A stretch of 15,901 nt of DNA from an uncultured Clostridia bacterium (GTDB taxonomy: Bacteria; Bacillota; Clostridia; HGM11514), in assembly GCA_902478725.1 (NCBI GenBank), contig CABSMD010000038.1:1-15901 (forward strand), read 5' to 3'. A program made the translations under genes and the position numbers. The notes beneath the pieces are model-generated. The model worked only from the letters and a program-made list of their open reading frames with translations. It was not told the origin of the DNA and did not search any database. Below are positions 1 to 8,691 of this stretch, piece after piece (positions within the stretch are counted from its first letter, which is position 1; each line of letters opens with the position of its first letter).

Positions 1-3000
1 TAGCTTATCTTCATCCCTTCCCAGTCTTTCTCGATCTTTAGCTCTCGGCCGTGCTTCCCAAGAGGGGTGAGCTTGCCCTTTTTGTCCACCGTATACCACG
101 ATATTTTGCTGATCCCTTCGGTATCCCCATCCGGATCGACAAAATCATAGTCGGCCCTGACTACGCCTCCGGCGGCCTTGTTGCCCGCTATGGACAGGTT
201 TGCAACCGTCGGCTCCGTGCCTCCCACAGCGGTGCGCAGGCCGATCGTGCTCATGTCGATGTTTTCAAACTCGATGCTCTTGTTGACCTCGGCCAGCCCC
301 GCGGACGTGAGGCCGAAATCGGAGCCGTACGCTTTGAAGATCGACGTATCGTCGGAACGGAAGAGGTCGTAGGAATCCACATTTCCGATACAACCGTTCC
401 CGCCCTGCTTGATGTTTACTAGGACATTGTTATAAAAATCGTTGGTGCCCTCCGGCGCGTATTGGTTGGCCAGCTTGATCAGGCCCTCCTTATCGCCCGC
501 TTTGTCCAGCTCGCGTACCTTTGCGAGAGCCTCCGCTGGGAACAGCGAGTGGTCGGTCAGCGGCTGCCAAAGCGTACCGGCATAGCGTTCCGCCCAGCTA
601 TCGATTTGAAGGTTTGCGTTTAAGTGGTAATAATTCATCATGTCGCTGTTGTAATCGCTGGCCGATACCGCCCACAACCACCATTTGCCGCGGCTGGGCC
701 ATTTGAAATTATCGTCGGAGTTGAACTGGAAGAACGCCGCCGTCGGGTTTTCCACAAAGATATTGTTATGCACCCGGCTGAACGCGCCGTTGTTGGTCTT
801 AATGGCGAAGCTCTGTCCGGTGCCGCCGTTTTGCGCGGTGGCACGGTAGAAGATGTTGCCGTAAATCTCCGGCCCGGTGGCGAAGTCATCCCAGAAGATG
901 GCCTGCTGGCCGTACCCGCCATAAATGTTTCCAATGTCGTGAAAATAGTTGTATTTGATCGTGTTGCCCATGGTATACACCCCGCGGCCCCAGTAGATCG
1001 CGCCCATATCGGAGGACTGGAGCACGGCGTTGTAGATTTCGTTGTTGAGAATCTGCGTTCCGGTTCCCGCGCCGACAAGCATATGGTCGGAGTCGTAGAG
1101 CTTGTTGTTTTTGATCTCGCCGTCCATCCCGACACCTGCAATAGCGGGGGCATACGCCTTAAAAATCCGTCCGCAGCTATGGATGCGGCAGTTTTCCACC
1201 CGGTTGCCCGATGCGGTGTAGGGCGCCCAGGAGCCGCCGTCCAGAGTAATCCCCTTGAAGCCGATGTCGTAGACATGTGAGTTGACCAGCGCCAGGTTGG
1301 TAACTCTGCTGCCACCTACAACGTTCATCGCATTACCCGAGATGTGGGCGATGGTCAGATCATCAAAGGTCATATTTGTGCAGTCGGTGCCGGTGATTAC
1401 ATCCCCGCGTGTGCACTCGAAATCCAGCCCCTTAAAGTTCACGTAGGATACGCCGGACAGGGTAACCATCGTGTCGGTCATGGTGGAGACGTGAACGTCC
1501 GCCGTGTCCATATCCGCCGGGGGATAAAAATAGACGATCTTGTTTTCCCGGTCGATGTAGGACTCGCCCGGCTGGTCGATCTCATCGATCAGATTGAAGA
1601 AGTACAGCCGGTGATCCGCCGCCGGCTTGGCTGACCCGGTGGGCGCGGTGATGATCTTGTTTTCGATATCGATATCCTGTACCTTCCAAATCTCGTTGGA
1701 GAAATAATTGTTGATATAGCCGTCGATATAGAGATCGTCGAACGCCTCTGCCGACCAGAGCTTGGCCCGGTCGGTTTCGTCCAGGTAGTCAAAGGTGTAA
1801 TTCTCGGTCTCGGTGTTGATGTTGCCGCCGATGCGCAACCATGCGCTGCCTTCCTCGTTGTTCGGCCAGCGGGAATATCCGAGCGCCGTACCGTTGATGT
1901 AGATTTGGGTCGGGCGGTAATCGAGGTTTTTGGTGCAGCTGTACATCGGAATCTCCTCAAGCTCGTCCACCACACCGTTTAGATCGATCTGCATCAGCTT
2001 GGTTCTGGCAAACTCGTCAAGCACCCGTCCAAGTATCTTTTCGTCGGTCACCTTTGTGATTCTGTTCGGCTCCACCTTTTTGCCGCCGGTGAACACGACC
2101 TTCTCATCGTTATAGGCCTGCCAGGTGATGGGGGCCTCCGCCGTACCGGAATCCTCCGCCGTCAAGGCAAAGGTCTCGCTCAGGGGGTACTCCCCGCCGC
2201 GGATGTTGATGTTGATCGGCACGCCGAACCCCTGCTTGTAGTTTCGGGCAAGCTGCCGGGCCGCCTCGATGGTTTTGATCGGCGCGGCGGCCGTGCCGGG
2301 GTTTTGGTCGTCGCCGTATTGGGCGACAAAGATCTCCAGGCTGTCGATCGTCTCCCGTTCCACCGTCACGGGGGCGGAAACCACCGTCTCGCCAAAGATG
2401 CCGTTTTCGTCATACGGCGTTACCTTTACGCGCAGCTGCGCGCCGTTGTGTTCTACAGGAATATAGTAGCTTTTTGTATCCGCGCCCTCGATTGGCTTCC
2501 ATTTTCCGTCGCGGAATACCTCCCAGACGATGATGGAATCTCCCTCTTCCGCGCCTTCGCACACGAAGTCATAGGTGGCGGTGAGCTGGTTTCCGATGGC
2601 GGGCGTACCGGTGATGGCAAGGTTTTGCACTTGCGGGATGGCCTGCTCCGCCATAATCTTTTTGTCAAATACCACAGTCCGGTTGGAGGTGGTGGTTTTC
2701 TCGGTCATGCGGGTGCTGGCATTTGTCTCGGTCGCTGTCACGCTGATCTCGGCCTTGATGTATTTCCCCGCGTCCGCCTCGGTCAGGGTATAGCTCTCTC
2801 CCGTTCCGACCGCCGCACCCCAGTCGCCTGCGTCTGCGCTGTCGGCCCGGTACCACTTGATCTCATCCTGCCGGTTTAATTCCATGGTGTTGATATATTC
2901 ATAGCTCGCGGTCAGCGTTTCCCCTACCATCGCGTTGCCGGTTACTTTCGCGTCTTTCAGCTCAATGTACCGCCTCTGGCTCACGTCATCCACCGGCCAT

Positions 3001-3995
3001 GCGCCCAGCTTGAGCTGGAAGCCCGCCGCTACAGAGCGCAGCGCGTTTCGGGGCAGCTTTGAGGTCTCGACCTCCTGTCCATCGATAAAGAACCGGAAGT
3101 TGTTTGCCAGCCGGATTTGATCGATCACCTTCCCGTCCGACATCTTTTCCTCGCCGATCATCCCATCGTTGTAAAGAATCATAACAAACTGGTGCCAGCC
3201 CTTTGTCCTCTGAGGCGTCGTTGTTTCATTGTCCGCCAGCTTGTAGCGCGGCGTGTCATACGCCACACCGATCGTTCCAAAGCCGTTGCCGCCGATGGTC
3301 AGGTCGGGCCGTCCCCACGCCGATGCAATGTCACCCGCACAGTTATCAATGATATCGAACACCGTGCCCGCCGTCCAGGTTCCCGTGTCGGTTTTGCCGG
3401 GGTCGTACACCCATGCCTCCGCCATGATCGACGAACCCGCCGATGGCGCCCAACGGTTGGACAACGTGTTATAGCCCACCGCATTGGTCACGCCATCGGC
3501 CGCTTTGACCGCGCCGTCCCCACGGCGTACAAGCTCGGTCTCCTGCACCACCTTATCGTTGAAGGCATACCCGGAATTACTGTCGTACAGCGTTTTGCCG
3601 GCATCGTCTCCCAAATAGCCCTCCGCCGTCACTGTTACCAGCATACTCGCCGTGGTGGTTCCGTCGGTCACTGTCACGGTGGTAATGCCGTAGTCATGGA
3701 CGGTCAAAAAACCGTTTGCGTCCACATCCGCCACAGCCTCGTTGGACGAGGTGTAGGAAAGTCCGGCCTGCCCGGTCAGGTCCACATACTGCCCCTGGGT
3801 CGCGTAGTCTCCCTCAATTACGCCGACTACCTTTAGCTGGCGCGGCGTTGTATCCTGCGTTTTGACGTACACCGAGTCGGCGTACCCCAAGCTTATATAG
3901 TCATACCCCTCTGCAAATGCCACGCCTTGCATTAATCCCAAAAGCATACACAAGGCGACGATAAAGCTGAGCGTCTTTCTCCATCTTCCATTCAT
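1..3995 (-). CDS. Large secreted Ig/LamG-like/beta-helix protein (3' end outside window)
   Basis: I translated the minus strand from ATG 3995-3993 and found no stop down to base 1, so at least 1331 residues are visible and the C-terminus is missing. Residues 1-28 are a signal peptide (basic start, hydrophobic core, cleavage after AFA). Then follow a Big_2-like domain (about 40-125), a LamG/concanavalin-like region (about 130-350), two Ig-like modules (about 350-440 and 455-545), a long right-handed beta-helix (about 556-1250, starting at IFVAQYGDDQNPGT) and the start of another Ig-like module (from about 1261). GGGAGGTAAGGAGA precedes the ATG. The beta-helix resembles GH141-type polysaccharide enzymes and the front half suggests carbohydrate binding, so an extracellular polysaccharide-degrading role is inferred. 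It is the last visible gene of a leftward operon, 79 nt after its neighbour. The catalytic residues and substrate cannot be named. Confidence 0.88.
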   Translation of the reverse strand, partial: MNGRWRKTLSFIVALCMLLGLMQGVAFAEGYDYISLGYADSVYVKTQDTTPRQLKVVGVIEGDYATQGQYVDLTGQAGLSYTSSNEAVADVDANGFLTVHDYGITTVTVTDGTTTASMLVTVTAEGYLGDDAGKTLYDSNSGYAFNDKVVQETELVRRGDGAVKAADGVTNAVGYNTLSNRWAPSAGSSIMAEAWVYDPGKTDTGTWTAGTVFDIIDNCAGDIASAWGRPDLTIGGNGFGTIGVAYDTPRYKLADNETTTPQRTKGWHQFVMILYNDGMIGEEKMSDGKVIDQIRLANNFRFFIDGQEVETSKLPRNALRSVAAGFQLKLGAWPVDDVSQRRYIELKDAKVTGNAMVGETLTASYEYINTMELNRQDEIKWYRADSADAGDWGAAVGTGESYTLTEADAGKYIKAEISVTATETNASTRMTEKTTTSNRTVVFDKKIMAEQAIPQVQNLAITGTPAIGNQLTATYDFVCEGAEEGDSIIVWEVFRDGKWKPIEGADTKSYYIPVEHNGAQLRVKVTPYDENGIFGETVVSAPVTVERETIDSLEIFVAQYGDDQNPGTAAAPIKTIEAARQLARNYKQGFGVPININIRGGEYPLSETFALTAEDSGTAEAPITWQAYNDEKVVFTGGKKVEPNRITKVTDEKILGRVLDEFARTKLMQIDLNGVVDELEEIPMYSCTKNLDYRPTQIYINGTALGYSRWPNNEEGSAWLRIGGNINTETENYTFDYLDETDRAKLWSAEAFDDLYIDGYINNYFSNEIWKVQDIDIENKIITAPTGSAKPAADHRLYFFNLIDEIDQPGESYIDRENKIVYFYPPADMDTADVHVSTMTDTMVTLSGVSYVNFKGLDFECTRGDVITGTDCTNMTFDDLTIAHISGNAMNVVGGSRVTNLALVNSHVYDIGFKGITLDGGSWAPYTASGNRVENCRIHSCGRIFKAYAPAIAGVGMDGEIKNNKLYDSDHMLVGAGTGTQILNNEIYNAVLQSSDMGAIYWGRGVYTMGNTIKYNYFHDIGNIYGGYGQQAIFWDDFATGPEIYGNIFYRATAQNGGTGQSFAIKTNNGAFSRVHNNIFVENPTAAFFQFNSDDNFKWPSRGKWWLWAVSASDYNSDMMNYYHLNANLQIDSWAERYAGTLWQPLTDHSLFPAEALAKVRELDKAGDKEGLIKLANQYAPEGTNDFYNNVLVNIKQGGNGCIGNVDSYDLFRSDDTSIFKAYGSDFGLTSAGLAEVNKSIEFENIDMSTIGLRTAVGGTEPTVANLSIAGNKAAGGVVRADYDFVDPDGDTEGISKISWYTVDKKGKLTPLGKHGRELKIEKDWEGMKIS
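2683..3826. repeat. Paralogous segment, copy in the large beta-helix gene
   Basis: This segment encodes the Big_2, LamG-like and first Ig-like domains and has a similar counterpart at 7269-8415 in the same orientation. The first 89 bases (2683-2771) are identical, including third codon positions, to 7269-7357. Identity is again very high towards 3826, and the middle (LamG-like) is more diverged. The similarity stops abruptly at the end of the Ig-like domain after residues TTTSNR. Confidence 0.88.
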
Positions 3996-4074
3996 TCTCC
4001 TTACCTCCCATTTTAAAATTGCTTATGCCGTTTCACTTGTACTGTTCCGATTGTACCATTTCCTTTGCTTCTTT

Positions 4075-6597
4075 TTAGTCCATGCTGACCGCGCGGAGCA
4101 GGGCGTCTACCGTGAAGCTGTCGTACTCCTGCTCCTGCTGTTCATTAATGACGATCAGGCCCTTCTCATCCCAGAACACCTGCTTCCCAAACGCTTCGGC
4201 TACCGCGCGCAGGGGAATCATGGTGCGGTCGTGCAGGGTTTGGGCGGGCACGTCGAGGGGCACGGGTTTGCCGTCCACCGTCATGCTGTCGCTGCCCAAA
4301 GCCAGCGTTACTGTCCGGCCGGACAGCGTGGCGCGTACAGTCTGGGTCCGCTCCTCCCAGTCCACCTTCGCGCCGAGGCTTTCCGCTACGAAGCGGACCG
4401 GAACCAGGGTGCGTCCTTCCAAAATCTGGGGAACAACCGAAAGGTTATTCGTATCCACCAGCGTCCTCTCCCCGTTGGCAACCGCCCGGGGTGAACCGAC
4501 CGAAAGGATTACGGACTGCTGTTCCATTTCTTTGACCTCGTCGTTCCGCAGGCCGATGCGGCCGAAATCAATGGGTTCAAAACTGGGTATTTTTTCAAAA
4601 ACTTCGCTGTCTGGCAACAGGGTGAAGTTCTTATTTTTATAGTCGGCAAAGGCTTTGGTGTTAGACAGCTCAATGTTGTTTTCAAACCGCCCGCTCGCCT
4701 GGGCCGATGGAGCAATCTGGTAGCCCGCCGATTTGTATTCCACATTTTCTGAAACCACGTTGTATTTCGGTACGCCGGGCTCATCGTCAAGGATATTGAC
4801 GAGCTCAGGATATTTCTCCGCCCAGACGCCCTCTTGATAGGGCAGGCTGTCGAGGATGTTGCGAAAAGAGCTGCCCGCCTTGACCGCATCCGCCTGCCAA
4901 TTGGTTCCTCGTTCGTCCAGCACCAACGGCTTGGCGCATTCGAGCATGATGTTATATTGGAAGGTATTATTCCGCCCGCCGCCGATTAAGGCGACCGAAT
5001 CCACCTTATAAAAGATGTTGCCGTGCACGTTGGTGGAGCTGTGCTGGTCGTCCAGATACACCGCCTGCATCTGCATACCGGTGTTGGTATCGATCATTTG
5101 CAGGTCGTGGAAATAGTTATAGCGCATCTCGTTGCCGCGGGCCGTCCAATCGCGGCAGATATAGACCGCACCGGAATCCGCCGTGTCGGTGCAGACGTTA
5201 TGGATGTCATTGTATTCGATCACGTTGTCGTTGCTGCCGTACACGATGGCAAAATGCGGCGCGTGGCAGATTTCGTTGTTGCGGATGGCGTTTCCGACGC
5301 CAACGATCTCAACGCCGGGCGAATAGGTCGTTTTGACCTGAGAAAAATGCTCGACCAGATTGTTTTCGATCACGTTGTTCCCCGGCGTAAGGGTGACCCG
5401 GTCGCCCCCGCCTAACTGGATGCCAAACGAGCCCACGTCGTGGACATGGTTGCCCACCACGGTGCAGCCGGAAGATTGCAGGATGCTGACGACCCCGTCG
5501 CTGATGCCGGAAAACTCGCAGTCCGCCACCGTTACGTTCTTTGTGTCTGTACCTACGATCCCCTTGCTGACCGACTTTTCGAACGCGATCCCCTTGATTG
5601 CCACATCCTCGCAGCCGTCCATTGTGATAAACGGTTTGGCAAAGGTGGCAAACTGGACGCTGCTCGCGGCGGGGGACGTTTGCGCATACAAATAGAGAAT
5701 GCCGCTTGCGCGGTCGAGGTAGTACTCGCCCGCCTGGTCAAGCTCTTCCAGCAGGTTATAGAAATAGAGCCTGCGGTTGCTGACAACACCGGCATAGGTG
5801 GGGTGTTTGGCGGTCACGGTGTTCCCCTCTATTTGAACGGGTATGTTCGACTCCGCCCAGTCGTGCATGAAATACCCAAACGCCCAGATTTCCTCCGCTT
5901 TGTCCCAGTTTTTCAGGCGGGTATCGGTTACCTCAAATTTGGAATATCTGATCTCCTTGGCTTCATCCACCTTGGTAAGCGCCGTGCCCGCCTCAGCGAC
6001 GTTCCCAGTCGTGAGATACCCCTCGTTTGGATAGCGCGACAGGCTCAGCCGCTCCCCATCCACAAACAGGGCGGGATCGTAAACGATTTCTTTTTCCCCG
6101 TTGCCGTGCGGCGCAAGGGTTCCATAGTCGGTAATACCGGCCGCTTTTAAGTCAATGGCGTAAATGAACTCCCGCGCTTTCTTGTCCACGATACGCGAAA
6201 GCACCGCGTCGTCCGTCACCCTGGCAAACTGTTGGGAGGGCAGCTCGTCCGCGCCGGTGAACACCACCTTCTCATCCATGTAGGCTCGGTAGGTGGTGTT
6301 GCTGTCCTCCCCCGTCAGGGCGAGGGATTCGGTAAAGCGGTAGGTTCCCTCCCGCAGGTTGACCACCACCCGGCCTGTGGTTTCCCGCGCGGCTTCCTGC
6401 GCCGCCTGCAATGTCGCAAACGGCGCGTCGTAAGTACCGGAGTTTTGGTCGTCCCCGTCCGGGGCGACATAATAGGCGGTGTAGCCCGCCTGATCTTCAA
6501 CCGCAAGGACAGGCAGGGCCGCCATACCAAAAAGCAATGCGACAGACAGCAGCAATGCAAGGCTTTTTATCTTTAAAACATAGCTGTTCTTTCTCAT
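4075..6597 (-). CDS. Secreted GH141-like beta-helix protein with C-terminal stalk domain
   Basis: This is an 840-residue protein. Residues 1-32 are a signal peptide (cleavage after VLA). A right-handed parallel beta-helix runs from about 38 to 690, opening with YYVAPDGDDQNSGT and carrying many short NxI/NxV coils such as NNLVEH, NNEICHAPHFAIVYG and YNDIHNV. These resemble GH141-type proteins (reported activities include fucosidase and xylanase). Residues 695-820 are a copper amine oxidase N-terminal-like stalk domain with two typical motifs, GRTLVPVRFVAESLGAKVDW and DRTMIPLRAVAEAFGKQVFW. That domain is common at the ends of clostridial exported proteins and probably acts in wall association, not copper chemistry. 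GGAGG lies 8 nt before the ATG. The upstream gene ends 22 nt away, so co-transcription is likely. Family assignment is by pattern only; substrate and catalytic acids are unknown. Confidence 0.9.
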   Translation of the reverse strand: MRKNSYVLKIKSLALLLSVALLFGMAALPVLAVEDQAGYTAYYVAPDGDDQNSGTYDAPFATLQAAQEAARETTGRVVVNLREGTYRFTESLALTGEDSNTTYRAYMDEKVVFTGADELPSQQFARVTDDAVLSRIVDKKAREFIYAIDLKAAGITDYGTLAPHGNGEKEIVYDPALFVDGERLSLSRYPNEGYLTTGNVAEAGTALTKVDEAKEIRYSKFEVTDTRLKNWDKAEEIWAFGYFMHDWAESNIPVQIEGNTVTAKHPTYAGVVSNRRLYFYNLLEELDQAGEYYLDRASGILYLYAQTSPAASSVQFATFAKPFITMDGCEDVAIKGIAFEKSVSKGIVGTDTKNVTVADCEFSGISDGVVSILQSSGCTVVGNHVHDVGSFGIQLGGGDRVTLTPGNNVIENNLVEHFSQVKTTYSPGVEIVGVGNAIRNNEICHAPHFAIVYGSNDNVIEYNDIHNVCTDTADSGAVYICRDWTARGNEMRYNYFHDLQMIDTNTGMQMQAVYLDDQHSSTNVHGNIFYKVDSVALIGGGRNNTFQYNIMLECAKPLVLDERGTNWQADAVKAGSSFRNILDSLPYQEGVWAEKYPELVNILDDEPGVPKYNVVSENVEYKSAGYQIAPSAQASGRFENNIELSNTKAFADYKNKNFTLLPDSEVFEKIPSFEPIDFGRIGLRNDEVKEMEQQSVILSVGSPRAVANGERTLVDTNNLSVVPQILEGRTLVPVRFVAESLGAKVDWEERTQTVRATLSGRTVTLALGSDSMTVDGKPVPLDVPAQTLHDRTMIPLRAVAEAFGKQVFWDEKGLIVINEQQEQEYDSFTVDALLRAVSMD

Positions 6598-6619
6598 CTT
6601 TTAACCTCCTGTTGTGGCT

Positions 6620-8374
6620 TTAGCTGTTTTCCACCCGGCAGGGCGTACCGTAGAGATAGTCCCCCAGAGGCTGTCCGGGCAGCCCGTAGCGGATATAAGG
6701 CGTGAGGATATAATACTCCACCTCGTCAAGCGGGAGTCCGTAGACCCGCACGCCGTATTTGCCGTCCAGATCGGTCACGCCGGGCAGATGCAGGGAACTG
6801 CCGTCGGGCAGCTCTACCTTGACGCCGTACTCGACGTTATACCCATATCCCGCGCTGAATTTTGCGAACAGCACCGCCGATTTGACCGGATCGCCCTGCG
6901 GGTTGCCCAGCTCGTCCTTCGGCTGGTAAGCCGGGTCGGTTGCCAGGCTGGATGCGCCCGCGACCAGCTGCGGCTCGGTCTGCGGAATATCCTCAAAGGC
7001 AATGCTGAGCGTGCCGGAGGCAGTGATATTTTCCAGAGTAAAGCTGTTCTCCGCCGACAGGCTGTTGATGATAACATCCCCGAACACCGCTTTTTGGAAA
7101 CGTTTGCCCGCCGCAGGCGTAACGGTGAAGGTCACCGCGTTCCCATAGGGTACGGTAATCTGATTGTTTGTTAACCCCTGCGCCGCAACCGAACCGTCCG
7201 CGCTGTTATAGGCAAGGGTAATGGTTGCGTCCTCCCCCGCTACCGGCGTTGCCGTCACCGCCGAACGATTGGAGGTGGTGGTTTTCTCGGTCATGCGGGT
7301 GCTGGCATTTGTCTCGGTCGCTGTCACGCTGATCTCGGCCTTGATGTATTTCCCCGCATCCGCCTCGGTCAGGGTATAGCTCTCTCCCGTGCCGATGGCC
7401 GCACCCCAGTCGTCCGCGTTTGCGCTGTCGGCACGATACCACTTGATCTCATCCTGCCGGTTTAATTCCATGGTGTTGATATATTGGTAGCTTGCGGTCA
7501 GCGTTTCGCCCACCATCGCGTTGCCGGTTACCTTCGCGTCCTTCAGTTCAATGTAACGCCTCTGGCTCGCGTCGTCCACCGGCCATTGGGTACAATTTAT
7601 CTTAAAGCCCGCCGCCACAGAACGCAGCGCGTCCTTCGGCAGCCGTTCTATCTCTACCTCCTGCCCGTCGACAAACAACCGGAAGTTGTTTGCCAGCCTA
7701 ATCTGGTCGATCACCTTCCCGTCCGACATCTTTTCCTCGCCGATCGTCCCGTCGTTGTAGAGGATCATCACAAACTGGTGCCACCCCTTTGTCCTCTGGG
7801 GCGCCGCCGTGTCGTTCTGCCCCACACGGTAGCGCGGTATATTATAGACCGGGCCGAACTCCCCAATGCCGGTGTCGCCGCCGATGGTCAGGTCGGGTCG
7901 TCCCCAGGTATTTATGATGTCGCTCGCGCAGTTGTCCATGATATTGAACCGGCTGCCCGCCGTCCAGGTTCCCGCGTCGGTCTTGCCGGGATCGTACACC
8001 CAAATCTCCGCCATGATCGACGAACCCGCCGCCGGCGCCCAGCGGTTGGACAGGGTGTTATAGGTCACCGCGCCGGTCACGCCCTCGGCCGCTTTGGCCG
8101 CGCCGTCCCCACGGCGCACAAGCTCGGTCTCCCGCACCACCTTATCGTTGAAGGCATACCCGGAATCGCTGTCAAACAGCGTCTTACCGGCACCGTCTCC
8201 CAAATAGCCCTCCGCCGTCACCGTCACCAGCATACTTGCGGTGGTTTTGCCATCGGTCACCGTCACGGTGGTAATGCCGTAGTCGTGGACGGTCAAAAAA
8301 CCGGTTGCGTCCACATCCGCCACAGCCTCGTTGGACGAGGTGTAGGAAAGTCCGGTCTGCCCGGTCAGGTCCAC
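6620..8374 (-). CDS. Ig/LamG-like surface binding protein, body of a frameshifted gene
   Basis: This 584-codon open frame is cut off from its signal peptide. From GTG 8374-8372 it encodes the rest of a Big_2-like domain (1-50), a LamG/concanavalin-like region (about 55-275), an Ig-like module (about 285-372), a bacterial repeat like those next to internalin B domains (about 385-460) and a C-terminal beta-rich module ending in VENS. Residues 1-372 closely match residues 71-440 of the large protein downstream, while the rest differs. It has no catalytic domain, so it was probably a secreted polysaccharide-binding protein. No ATG exists in this frame upstream: TGA occurs right after the deletion junction near 8416, and the GTG is merely the Val of a conserved QYVDL stretch with only a weak AGGGG before it. 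It is probably a pseudogene, or else a base-calling or assembly artefact. It is first in the operon. Confidence 0.72.
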   Translation of the reverse strand: MDLTGQTGLSYTSSNEAVADVDATGFLTVHDYGITTVTVTDGKTTASMLVTVTAEGYLGDGAGKTLFDSDSGYAFNDKVVRETELVRRGDGAAKAAEGVTGAVTYNTLSNRWAPAAGSSIMAEIWVYDPGKTDAGTWTAGSRFNIMDNCASDIINTWGRPDLTIGGDTGIGEFGPVYNIPRYRVGQNDTAAPQRTKGWHQFVMILYNDGTIGEEKMSDGKVIDQIRLANNFRLFVDGQEVEIERLPKDALRSVAAGFKINCTQWPVDDASQRRYIELKDAKVTGNAMVGETLTASYQYINTMELNRQDEIKWYRADSANADDWGAAIGTGESYTLTEADAGKYIKAEISVTATETNASTRMTEKTTTSNRSAVTATPVAGEDATITLAYNSADGSVAAQGLTNNQITVPYGNAVTFTVTPAAGKRFQKAVFGDVIINSLSAENSFTLENITASGTLSIAFEDIPQTEPQLVAGASSLATDPAYQPKDELGNPQGDPVKSAVLFAKFSAGYGYNVEYGVKVELPDGSSLHLPGVTDLDGKYGVRVYGLPLDEVEYYILTPYIRYGLPGQPLGDYLYGTPCRVENS

Positions 8375-8415
8375 ATACTGCCCCTGGGTCGCGTAGTCTC
8401 CCTCAATTACGCCGA
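7269..8415. repeat. Paralogous segment, copy in the frameshifted binding-protein gene
   Basis: This is the second copy of the segment at 2683-3826, about 4.6 kb away in direct orientation. Past 8415 the copies resume similarity at 8416 versus 3900, after the 73 bases missing here. Direct repeats this close can recombine, which would delete the intervening beta-helix gene. Confidence 0.88.
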
Positions 8416-8499
8416 GTCATACCCCTCTGCAAACGCTGTACCCTGCAGCAATCCCACTGTCAAACAGAAAATGGTCATCAAGCCGATTAGTTTACGCAT
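8407..8499 (-). pseudogene. Orphaned signal peptide of the frameshifted binding-protein gene
   Basis: ATG 8499-8497 follows a strong AAGGAGGAAGG site and opens a 30-codon frame that begins MRKLIGLMTIFCLTVGLLQG and ends in AFAEGYDSA then TAA. The hydrophobic core and the AFA|EGYD cleavage region match the signal peptide of the large paralog at 3995. In that paralog EGYD is followed by 73 bases (its 3827-3899) that are absent here. The loss throws the body of the gene into the -1 frame. No slippery heptamer is visible at the junction, so programmed frameshifting is unlikely. This should be the start of the gene ending at 6620. Confidence 0.75.
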
Positions 8500-8500
8500 G

Positions 8501-8541
8501 TTCCTTCCTCCTTTTTTCAATTCGGATCCATTTCTATTATA
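8501..8541 (-). promoter_or_regulatory. Likely promoter and leader of the surface-protein operon
   Basis: On the minus strand a perfect TATAAT lies at 8541-8536. The hexamer 17 bp upstream reads TTTTGT (8564-8559), a poor -35 box. A consensus -10 with a weak -35 suits an activator-dependent promoter. An AAGGAGGAAGG ribosome binding site lies at about 8512-8502, just before ATG 8499. Confidence 0.5.
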
Positions 8542-8566
8542 AAGCAAAGGGGGACTTCACAAAAGC

Positions 8567-8600
8567 AGACGAATTTTTGCATTTAGACGACATTTTTTTT
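8567..8600. promoter_or_regulatory. Candidate AraC-type operator, direct repeat AGACGA-attttt
   Basis: Two direct copies of AGACGA followed by an A/T tract start at 8567 and 8585, 18 bp apart. Relative to the predicted leftward start near 8529 they lie at about -38 to -71, the position where AraC-family activators usually bind as direct-repeat half sites. That the neighbouring AraC protein binds here is an inference. Confidence 0.35.
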
Positions 8601-8620
8601 CATACTCAACAGGCGAAAGA

Positions 8621-8649
8621 TTGACAAGCAGGTATGGTTACGATATACT
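8621..8649 (+). promoter_or_regulatory. Promoter of the AraC-family regulator gene
   Basis: TTGACA (8621-8626), a 17-bp spacer and TATACT (8644-8649) form a near-consensus sigma-A promoter. The predicted start near 8656 leaves a leader of about 35 nt before the ribosome binding site GGAGGGG at 8678-8684. Confidence 0.75.
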
Positions 8650-8691
8650 AAAAATATAAAACGGAGAGACCACATACGGAGGGGAATGGGT

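Noticed and set aside
624..1280. Open frame on the + strand opposite the large beta-helix gene
   Set aside because: It is antisense to a continuous 1331-codon minus-strand frame with a signal peptide and clear domains; G+C-rich coding DNA often leaves such frames open.
638..1315. Another minus-strand open frame overlapping the large gene
   Set aside because: Its arginine- and serine-rich product has no domain pattern and is a frame shadow of the real gene, which is read in a different frame.
5440..6150. 236-codon open frame on the + strand
   Set aside because: It is antisense to the GH141-like gene and its product has no recognisable pattern.
8407..8430. Programmed -1 frameshift joining the signal peptide to the body
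   Set aside because: No slippery heptamer or downstream structure is apparent, and comparison with the paralog explains the shift as a 73-bp deletion.
7484..8542. 352-codon open frame on the + strand
   Set aside because: It is antisense to the Ig/LamG-like gene, has no ribosome binding site, and a similar antisense frame occurs at 3117-3836 because the coding segment is duplicated.
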